From: Acidobacteriota bacterium
GTDB lineage: Bacteria > Acidobacteriota > Terriglobia > Terriglobales > Acidobacteriaceae
Length of the DNA: 8,868 nucleotides
NCBI GenBank assembly: GCA_019510535.1
Contig: JAEKKE010000108.1
Span: 1 to 8,868, forward strand
Direction: 5' to 3'
Positions 1 through 6,600 of this stretch are shown one piece after another; the first letter of the stretch is position 1; each line of letters begins with the position of its first letter. A program made the position numbers and the translations under genes. The notes under the pieces were generated by a model. The model was not told the DNA's origin and did no database searches. It saw nothing but the letters and a program-made list of their open reading frames with translations.

Positions 1-703
1 AGACCTCGGCGGCAGGAGTAGTGCAGGCCAGGAGATTCGCAGAGACGACATTGTCGATGGAGGTGAAGTCCCGGCTCTGATTGCCGTCGCCAAAGATCAG
101 GGGGGATTCGCCTTTGAGCATCTCAGAAGCAAACTTCGCGATAACACCGGAGTAGGGAGAATCAGAACTCTGCCTGGGACCGAAGACATTGAAGTAGCGC
201 AGGCATACGCCCTCAAGTCCATAGACATGCCAGAAACTACGGACGTAGTACTCGCCTGCGAGTTTCTGTGCCGCATACGGAGAGAGAGGATCCGGCAACA
301 TCTCCTCATGTTTCGGCTGCGACGACTTATTGCCGTATGCGGAGGACGATGCGGCATAAACCACGCGGGAAACTCCTGCGTCCCGTGCGGCCAGGAGGAC
401 ACTCAGCGTTCCATCGACATTGGCAACGTGCGTCGAGAGAGGGTCGCGGACAGAGCGCGGAACGGATGCGAGTGCTGCCTGGTGAAGAACGAAGTCTACA
501 CCACGGCAGCACTCGCGCAGGCGGCTGGTTTCGTTCACATCCATGACGCGGAAATCCAGGTCCCGGATAATGCCATCAAGATTGTGAACGTCACCGGCAG
601 TAAGGTTATCTACGCCGATCACCTCGTGCCCTTGTTGTAAAAGTTCATGCGCGAGGGAAGATCCGATAAACCCTGCTACACCAGTGATGAGATAACGTGC
701 CAT
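1..703 (-). CDS. NAD-dependent epimerase/dehydratase (extended SDR), WbpP-like nucleotide-sugar 4-epimerase, partial (C-terminus beyond left edge)
   Basis: The minus-strand frame is open from the ATG at 703 to the window edge, giving 234 residues. Seen in sequence: an N-terminal Rossmann nucleotide-binding motif GVAGFIGS (residues 8-15, GxxGxxG); an acidic residue after the second strand (VDN, 31-33); VLHQAALASVPRS (72-84); the ASSSAYG segment with the catalytic Ser/Thr region (118-124); the YxxxK catalytic pair Y143/K147 in SPYAAQK; RYFNVFGPRQ (169-178); and GDGNQSRDF (206-213). The HQAA-SVPRS and RYFNVFG blocks are typical of WbpP/Gne-type UDP-GlcNAc or UDP-Glc 4-epimerases, which invert C4 of a UDP-hexose in the cytoplasm using bound NAD. 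A 4,6-dehydratase or a UDP-glucuronate-type SDR is less likely but not excluded, because the substrate-binding C-terminal third is missing. The family is usually about 310-340 residues. The start is supported by AGGAG at 712-716, 8 bases upstream. The gene is divergent from the aminotransferase at 1071. Exact substrate is not determinable here. Confidence 0.9.
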   Translation of the reverse strand, partial: MARYLITGVAGFIGSSLAHELLQQGHEVIGVDNLTAGDVHNLDGIIRDLDFRVMDVNETSRLRECCRGVDFVLHQAALASVPRSVRDPLSTHVANVDGTLSVLLAARDAGVSRVVYAASSSAYGNKSSQPKHEEMLPDPLSPYAAQKLAGEYYVRSFWHVYGLEGVCLRYFNVFGPRQSSDSPYSGVIAKFASEMLKGESPLIFGDGNQSRDFTSIDNVVSANLLACTTPAAEV

Positions 704-873
704 CCTGCCCACTCCTAGGCCATTCTGAGAATCGTGACGGTAGGTGCATTTCAAAGACCATCGCGGGCCGGTCCAACGACGCTCCTCTAAGTTCACAATT
801 TCCGCAACTGGCGTACGGATGCGTAAAGAGCGAAAGGACTTGCGAGACCCGGTAGCGAATAATCCACGGGCAG

Positions 874-889
874 CACTTTTGTAAAAGTG
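874..889. repeat. Inverted repeat, 7-2-7 (candidate operator)
   Basis: CACTTTT-GT-AAAAGTG is a perfect dyad with 7-base arms and a 2-base centre. It lies about 180 bases upstream of the aminotransferase start and is the first of three dyads within 59 bases. The very short centre argues for a protein-binding site read in double-stranded DNA rather than an RNA hairpin. The binding factor is unknown. Confidence 0.45.
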
Positions 890-903
890 TGCAAACGGTT
901 GCA
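890..903. repeat. Inverted repeat, 5-4-5 (candidate operator)
   Basis: TGCAA-ACGG-TTGCA has 5-base arms around a 4-base centre and abuts the preceding dyad directly. Its TGCAA half-site reappears within the arms (TTGCAGG/CCTGCAA) of the dyad at 917-932, so the two may be related sites for one regulator. This is inference from symmetry only. Confidence 0.35.
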
Positions 904-916
904 TCGCAGTGGGAGC

Positions 917-932
917 TTGCAGGCCCCTGCAA
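917..932. repeat. Inverted repeat, 7-2-7 (candidate operator)
   Basis: TTGCAGG-CC-CCTGCAA is a perfect dyad with the same 7-2-7 geometry as the one at 874-889 but a different sequence. Its centre is 43 bases from that dyad's centre, roughly four helical turns, so both could face the same side of the helix. Confidence 0.45.
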
Positions 933-1056
933 ATCCCCATGTCCTGCCCGTAATCCGTGCATAGTCGCCACTTTGAGGCAAGCTCAGGTTCTGGCTTCCG
1001 GCGTGCAGAGAAGCCGGATGAGGGTGACCTGTGCCTCATAAGGCCGCCGGATCCAC

Positions 1057-1062
1057 GGGGAG
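1057..1062 (+). promoter_or_regulatory. Ribosome-binding site deciding the aminotransferase start
   Basis: GGGGAG lies 8 bases upstream of the ATG at 1071. The same frame stays open upstream to an ATG at 957, but the extra 38 residues show no resemblance to the N-terminus of DegT-family enzymes. The sequence from 1071 begins directly with the family-typical segment (MLNLERQYASLREEI). Confidence 0.7.
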
Positions 1063-1070
1063 AAGAGTCA

Positions 1071-2219
1071 ATGCAGAAGATTCAAATGCTTAATCTGGAG
1101 CGCCAATACGCGTCACTTCGCGAAGAGATCGACAGAGCCATTGAAAACGTACTGGAAAAGCAGCACTTCATCCTCGGGCCTGAGGTTGCCGCTCTTGAGT
1201 CGGAGGTGGCGAACTATTGCCAGGTGGGGCACGCGGTAGGTGTCGCCTCGGGAACCGATGCGCTGCTCCTGGCCATGAAGGCCGCCGGAGTTGGCCCCGG
1301 AGACGAGGTAATTGTTCCGGCTTTTACCTTTGTTGCCACGGCGGACACCGTGAGTTTGCTGGGAGCGACTCCGGTCTTTGCCGACATTGATCCAGTCACC
1401 TACACCATGGACGTGAAGGGGCTTGAAGCACTGGTAGGTCCGGCGACAAAAGCGATTATTGCCGTGCACCTCTATGGACAAGCGGCGGATATCTTCGAGA
1501 TTGCGAAGTTTGCGCGTGCACACAATCTTGTCTTTATTGGGGACACGGCACAAGCACTCGGCGCCAAATATGCCGGAGATGCGGTCTGCTCGTTTGGCGA
1601 TTTCGGATGCCTGTCTTTCTTCCCCAGTAAGAACCTCGGCGCATACGGAGACGGCGGCATGATCGTGACCAAGAGCGCCGAACAAGCCGCATATCTGCGA
1701 ATGGCGCGTGCTCACGGCAGCGCGAAGAAATATAAGAGTGAATTTCTTGGGTGGAATAGCCGCCTCGATGAGATTCAGGCGGCGATCCTGCGGGTCAAGC
1801 TTCCACATCTCAATCGATGGAATGAGCAACGGCGTGAACGGGCAGCTCTCTACACCCAAGTGTTACGGGATATCGATGAGGTAATCCTTCCGGAGACTGT
1901 CGCCGGTCGGACGCATGTGTTTCATCAATATACGATCCGGGTCCCGAATCGCGAAGCCGTGCAGAACGAACTACGCCAGTTAGGGGTAGAAACAGCGGTT
2001 CATTACCCCATTCCGCTGCACCTGCAGCCTATGTACGAGCACCTTGGATATAAAAAGGGCCGGTTACCCGAGGCGGAGAAGGCTGCTGGGGAGGTGCTCT
2101 CACTACCGATTTATCCCCACCTGCTTCCTGAAGAGATCCACTACGTGGGTGGAGCGTTGAAGCAGGTCATGGCAAAACCCGAGATGCGAACCAAGGTGAC
2201 CCTGGCACGGGTGAGCTGA
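1071..2219 (+). CDS. DegT/DnrJ/EryC1/StrS family PLP-dependent sugar aminotransferase
   Basis: This 382-residue protein has the usual length for the family. These cytoplasmic fold-type-I PLP enzymes transfer an amino group, generally from glutamate, to a keto sugar attached to a nucleotide, giving an amino sugar for polysaccharide or O-antigen. Seen in sequence: SGTDALLLAM (60-69), the phosphate-binding loop; GDEVIVPAFTFVAT (77-90); GDTAQALGA (157-165), with D158 expected to bind the pyridine nitrogen and Q161 to stack near the cofactor; SFFPSKNLGAYGDGG (182-196), with K187 as the predicted Schiff-base lysine; GWNSRLDEIQAAIL (227-240); and HYPIPLHLQPMY (311-322) near the C-terminus. All key residues are present. 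In many relatives the residue before the PLP aspartate is acidic (EDAAQ-like); here it is Gly. The gene stops 2 bases before the sugar transferase, so the two are probably cotranscribed and translationally coupled. Its 4-keto or 3-keto substrate cannot be told from the sequence. Confidence 0.93.
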   Translation: MQKIQMLNLERQYASLREEIDRAIENVLEKQHFILGPEVAALESEVANYCQVGHAVGVASGTDALLLAMKAAGVGPGDEVIVPAFTFVATADTVSLLGATPVFADIDPVTYTMDVKGLEALVGPATKAIIAVHLYGQAADIFEIAKFARAHNLVFIGDTAQALGAKYAGDAVCSFGDFGCLSFFPSKNLGAYGDGGMIVTKSAEQAAYLRMARAHGSAKKYKSEFLGWNSRLDEIQAAILRVKLPHLNRWNEQRRERAALYTQVLRDIDEVILPETVAGRTHVFHQYTIRVPNREAVQNELRQLGVETAVHYPIPLHLQPMYEHLGYKKGRLPEAEKAAGEVLSLPIYPHLLPEEIHYVGGALKQVMAKPEMRTKVTLARVS

Positions 2220-2221
2220 TT

Positions 2222-3562
2222 ATGAAGATTTGTGGAAAAGCATTGCCTCCTAGGGCGGCGCTACTCCTCTCGCTGGACTTTGTCGTTCTGGTGATTGTGG
2301 CGCCGCTGCTCTTTATCCTGCCGCTGGTCGCGGGAGCGAGCAACAAGCCCATCGGTTCGGTTCTGCTTGGCCTGCTGCGGCTGATGCTGGTAGGGATTGT
2401 CTGTCAGGTTATCTTCTACTATCACGATCTCTATAACCTGCAGACGGTTCGAATTCCCAGAACTACGATTGTGCAGGTTCTGCGTGCCTTTGCTCTCTTG
2501 TTCCTGCTGCTGGCAGCGGGAGTATTTCTTCTGCCGTGGCTGACTCCCGTGCTGTCAAAGGTGTTGCTGTTCGCCAGCTTTCTTGCGGTCGTGACGCTGG
2601 TCTCCAGAAGGCTCGCCCTGCCTCGCAACCGGCAGCGAGTTCTTGTGGTTGGGGCCGGCGATGAGGCCGCGGAGTTACAGGCGATTGTTCTTTCAAGTCC
2701 GGAATGGAATATGGAGGTAGCCGAAATTACGCCTCCTGCCATGCTGACGAAGGTGCTTCAAGGGGAGAAATGGGCAGGCGAAGGCTTCGAACGCATCATC
2801 GTGACCAACGTGAAGGCGCAGTCTGACGACAACCTGGAAACCTTGCTGAGTTGCAGGATGGCCGGCATGGAGATCGAGGACGCTCAGGCCTTCTTTGAGA
2901 AGGCGACCGGAAGAGTCCACGTCGATCACCTGAGCGCGGAACAATGTATCTTCTCAGACCGCTACAGTAATCGAATAGGGAAGCGGTTTGCGAAACGGAT
3001 CTTCGACCTTCTAGTCGCCGGAATGCTATTGGTCGTTACCAGTCCGGTCGTTCTTATCGTTGCGTTTGTGATCTACCTGCAGCAGGACGGCCCGGTGTTT
3101 TATCGGCAGCAGCGAATCGGGCTGTTTGGAAAGCCGTTCAGCATTCTGAAGTTCAGAACGATGTCACCGGTAACCTCGGTCCAGAAGACCGGATGGGCGG
3201 GGAATGAGACACACCGCATTACGCGGCTTGGGAAGCATCTGAGGAAATATCGTATCGATGAGTTGCCGCAGCTCGTCAATGTATTGCGCGGCGAAATGAG
3301 CCTGATTGGGCCAAGACCTGAGCAGCCTCATCTATGTGAAGTACTCGAGCAGCATGTGCCGTTCTACAAACATCGCCATTCGGTTCCTCCTGGACTGACC
3401 GGCTGGGCGCAAGTGCGGTACCACTACGGTTCCACGATCGAAGAATCAAAACGCAAGCTTGAGTATGACTTGTTTTATGTAAAACATCTTTCACTGTGGC
3501 TCGATTGTGCAATTGCGCTGGAGACGGTGAAAGTGGTCCTGGTGGGGCGGGGCGCTGTCTGA
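2222..3562 (+). CDS. Undecaprenyl-phosphate sugar-1-phosphate transferase (polyprenyl glycosylphosphotransferase, WbaP/EpsB-like)
   Basis: This 446-residue inner-membrane enzyme would transfer a sugar-1-phosphate from a nucleotide sugar to undecaprenyl phosphate, the first committed step in building an EPS or O-antigen unit. Seen in sequence: about four hydrophobic segments near residues 13-36, 45-66, 84-105 and 110-127; a cytosolic Rossmann-like region starting RVLVVGAGDEAAEL (139-152); then the catalytic bacterial sugar transferase domain from about 256. That domain begins with the membrane re-entrant helix (260-284), followed by KFRTM (310-314), LRKYRIDELPQLVNVLRGEM (340-359) with the D346/E347 catalytic dyad known from PglC-type enzymes, SLIGPRPE (360-367) and PGLTGWAQV (390-398). 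The C-terminus, with RKLEYDLFYVKHLSLWLD and a final VGRGAV, looks like the subgroup often linked to exosortase/PEP-CTERM EPS loci; that is recalled similarity, not a search result. ATG at 2222 lies two bases after the upstream stop, with GGTGAG-like pairing just before it. Confidence 0.93.
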   Translation: MKICGKALPPRAALLLSLDFVVLVIVAPLLFILPLVAGASNKPIGSVLLGLLRLMLVGIVCQVIFYYHDLYNLQTVRIPRTTIVQVLRAFALLFLLLAAGVFLLPWLTPVLSKVLLFASFLAVVTLVSRRLALPRNRQRVLVVGAGDEAAELQAIVLSSPEWNMEVAEITPPAMLTKVLQGEKWAGEGFERIIVTNVKAQSDDNLETLLSCRMAGMEIEDAQAFFEKATGRVHVDHLSAEQCIFSDRYSNRIGKRFAKRIFDLLVAGMLLVVTSPVVLIVAFVIYLQQDGPVFYRQQRIGLFGKPFSILKFRTMSPVTSVQKTGWAGNETHRITRLGKHLRKYRIDELPQLVNVLRGEMSLIGPRPEQPHLCEVLEQHVPFYKHRHSVPPGLTGWAQVRYHYGSTIEESKRKLEYDLFYVKHLSLWLDCAIALETVKVVLVGRGAV

Positions 3563-3596
3563 AAGAAAACGGGGAGCGCAGACTTCGCGCTCCCCG
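3561..3596 (-). terminator. Intrinsic terminator for the lipoprotein gene, possibly acting in both directions
   Basis: A 10-base-pair GC-rich stem (CGGGGAGCGC / GCGCTCCCCG, 3570-3579 with 3587-3596) closes a 7-base loop. Read on the minus strand it is followed by TTTTCTTTC (3569-3561), a good U-tract, so it terminates the transcript of the gene ending at 3611. On the plus strand only a late run of T (3609-3612) follows, so rho-independent stopping of the sugar-transferase transcript is less certain, though the hairpin may still protect its 3' end. The U-tract overlaps the last two bases of the sugar transferase stop codon. Confidence 0.75.
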
Positions 3597-3610
3597 GTGC
3601 AGAGAGGATT

Positions 3611-6600
3611 TTATTGGTAGGCTCCCATCGACGGGGTAGAGCCTCGAGAGGCGCCTACGATGTCGATGGTGGAGGTTGTGCCTGTAGTTCCAGTCGACTT
3701 GGCGGGCGACTGTGACTGCAGCGCGAAGTTGCTGGTTGAGACGAAGAGCGGGTTCGAGCTTACCGGCGATGAATCCCAGGATGGAGCCGCACCCGCACCG
3801 TACCACAGGTTATGGGAGCCGCTGACATTCGTCGATCCACTTTCGACATAGGGTTGTGAACCAGATGGCTGTGAACAGATGTTGTTCGTCATGTGTAGTC
3901 CGGCTCCGCTGCTCACTACACCAAAGCAACCGTTCTGGTTTCCAGTTGAGTAAGCTCCTGCATCGACCACGGTGTTGTTATAGACCTCAACGTTACCGCT
4001 GCTTGTGCCTGAAGCAGGGTCAGTGTTGATGGCGATGCCGGCCTCATTGGCAACTCCATACGGATTGGAAGCGAGCGCAACATGTGCCACGACGTTGTTA
4101 TAGATTTCAACCGTTCCCTGCGACGGGTTTACAGAGGCAAGTGCAATGCCGTCGCAATAGGAGTTGGTCACGACATTGTCGTGAATATGCAGGTCGTACT
4201 GGTTGCTGCCGAGGGTGGCGTGGAACATGATGCCGCGGCAGTATCCCTTGAAGTTCTGGCCGACATTATTCCAGCCCATGTCGGCGTGATTGACGTTACT
4301 CGAGAAGTAGACGGCGTGATAGGTCTTGTCGACGTTGCCACCGGTGTCGTGCACATTGTTGCCGTGGACGGCCCAGGTTTCGGATGGGTCGGTGGTTTCT
4401 CCAAGGAGGCATGCCGTTCCGCCCAGGCCGGAGGGCGGCGCAGGGCAGGAGAGGCTGTTATTGATGATGCGGGCATTTCCAGCTTCAGCATCGATCGCCG
4501 AGCTTTGGCCTACGATATTGAGGTTTGCGATAGTGACGTACTTACCCCATCCGTGAACGCCATACGTAATGGAAGAGCTGCCTACGTTCACCGTTCCGCC
4601 TGGATAACCCACGATCGATAGCTGGCTGGTCGGAGAGGAACCGCCAATATCCGTGGAGATCGCCGACTTGTATCCGCGGCCGTCATCGAAGCTGACATCC
4701 GTGCCCGGAAGCAGATAGATGACCGTATTGCGTACCGGGGTCATCGAGTCTGACGAAGTGACAGAGTTGAAGGCTGCACGCCACGACTTGAAGGGCGAGG
4801 TGAAGCTGCCTGTGTTGGTATCGGCCCCATTCGGAGAGACAAAGACAATATCTGTCGATGTGACCGTGAAGGGCACGCCATTCGAGGCCGCGCCATTTAC
4901 GGTGACGACAATATTGCCGGTCGTCGCCGCACCGCCGAGTTGCGCAATGATGGTCGTATCGCTCCAGGAGCAGAGGCTGCAATTCGTGACCAACTGTCCG
5001 CCAAGGGTGACGGTACTGCTGCCCTGAGTTGAGCCAAAGTTACTGCCGAAGATGCGGACGTAGACGCCGTTTCCGTTGTCTCCACCGGTGCCGCTGCCAA
5101 CGTTCAGATCGGTGTAATTGATGTGCGGTCCTCCTCCCGACGATCCCGAGGAAGGAGCGGCATTGACCGTCACGACCACCGTGCCCGTGGTGGATGCAGC
5201 AGGAGAGCTGGAATCCGTGGCTTTGATGGTGAGTGCGGAAACGCCCGCAGTTGTTGGCGTGCCGGAGAGCGAGCAGTTAGTCAGGGTGAGACCTGCAGGA
5301 ACTGTGCCGCTGCTCAGGGTGCAGGTGTACGGTGCGGTTCCTCCGGAGACACCGATTGTGCCGTTGTAGGCGGAACCCACCGTCGCTGTCGTCGGCGAGG
5401 TGAGCGTCAATGTAGCAGCGGCGGCGGCTTTCACGGTAACCGAGATAGAGCCGGTCGTCGAGTTCGCAGGGCTGCCGGAGTCCGTGGCCTTGACGGAGAA
5501 CGAGTAGATTCCAGCGGTAGTTGGTGTTCCGGTGAGAGAGCAGCCACTAAGCGTTAGCCCTGGCGCGGAACCGCTCACGAGCGAGCAGGTATACGGTGCT
5601 GTACCGCCGGAGATACCAATCGCACCGTTGTAAGCGGTGCCTACCGTGGCGGTTGCAGAGGGAGATGTAATCGCCATGGAAATTGCCGCAGCCTTGACGG
5701 CGACGGAGACAGCGCTGGTCGTCGAGTGTGCGGGGCTGCTGGAGTCGGTTGCCTTGACGGAGAGCGAGTAGGTTCCAGCGGTAGTCGGCGTTCCGGTGAG
5801 AGAGCAGCCGCTGAGCGTGAGCCCTGGTACCGATCCGCTTACAAGTGAGCAGGTGTACGGTGCGGAGCCACCGGAGATACCGATCGCGCCGGTGTAAGCG
5901 GTTCCTACCGTAGCAGCCGTTGAAGGAGAAGCAATCGCCAAAGAAGCGGTGGCAGCAGCCTTGACGGCGACGGAGACAGCGCTGGTGGCTGAGTTGGCGG
6001 GGCTGCTGGAGTCGTTTGCCTTGACGGAGAGCGAGTAAGTTCCAGCGGTGGTCGGCATTCCGGTGAGAGAGCAGCCGTTGAGCGTGAGCCCTGGTACCGA
6101 TCCGCTTACAAGTGAGCAGGCGTACGGTGCGGAGCCGCCGGAGATGCCAATCGCGCCGGTGTAAGCAGTGCCTACCGTGGCGGAAACGGGCGAGCTGATA
6201 GCAAGCGTGACAGATGCTGCACCGATGATGTTCAGGGGCACCGTTGCCGTCGTCGTGTTTGTAGGTGAAGCGGAGTCCGTTGCCTTGATGGACAGGCTAT
6301 AGGATCCAGCCACAAGTGGTGTTCCGCTGATGGCACAGCTGTTGAGCGTAAGTCCGGAGGGCATGCTTCCGCTAGCCAGTGAGCAGGTATACGGAGCTGT
6401 GCCCCCCGAGACACCGATGGTTCCGTTGTAAGCGACACCAACATTTCCAGAGGATGGCGCGGTGAGGGCCAACGTTACTGGAGTTGCGGCGATATTGAGT
6501 GTGACCGGTCCAGTTGTAGAGTTAGCCGGGCTGCTGGAGTCAGTTGCTTTGATTGAGAAGGTCGAGTTTCCGGCAGTGGTGGGTGTTCCGGTCAGCGAGC

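Larger units (their letters stand above)
704..1070. promoter_or_regulatory. Divergent intergenic region between epimerase and aminotransferase genes
   Basis: This 367-base stretch separates two divergently transcribed polysaccharide genes, so it must hold the start signals for both. I see ribosome-binding sites at both ends (AGGAG at 712-716 for the minus gene, GGGGAG at 1057-1062 for the plus gene) and three inverted repeats packed between 874 and 932, listed separately. I could not pick a convincing -35/-10 pair on either strand. Short open frames here (for example on the minus strand near 645-971) lack recognisable domains or ribosome-binding sites, so I treat the region as non-coding. Confidence 0.6.

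Noticed and set aside
840..863. Possible plus-strand promoter TTGCGA ... AATAAT
   Set aside because: The spacing between the two boxes is only about 12 bases, too short for a standard sigma-70 promoter.
645..971. Minus-strand open frame in the divergent intergenic region
   Set aside because: It overlaps the start of the epimerase in a different frame, contains no recognisable domain, and would cover the inverted repeats. No convincing ribosome-binding site was seen.
957..1070. N-terminal extension of the aminotransferase from an upstream ATG at 957
   Set aside because: The extra 38 residues do not resemble DegT-family N-termini and the extension would cover much of the promoter-proximal region. 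The ATG at 1071 has GGGGAG at proper spacing and gives the usual family length.
1113..1859. Long minus-strand open frame (248 codons) opposite the aminotransferase
   Set aside because: It lies wholly antisense to a gene with all catalytic motifs, its translation has no recognisable domain, and it is best explained by codon bias of the real gene.
3276..3806. Minus-strand open frame spanning the end of the sugar transferase and the terminator
   Set aside because: It overlaps the conserved catalytic C-terminus of the transferase, the stem-loop and the end of the lipoprotein gene in another frame, and its low-complexity Arg/Ser/His-rich translation resembles no family.
4082..4621. Plus-strand open frame (179 codons) opposite the beta-helix region
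   Set aside because: It is the antisense shadow of the beta-helix coding sequence. The repeated V-V-V-V character arises from reverse-complemented Asn/Thr-rich rungs, and no ribosome-binding site supports it.
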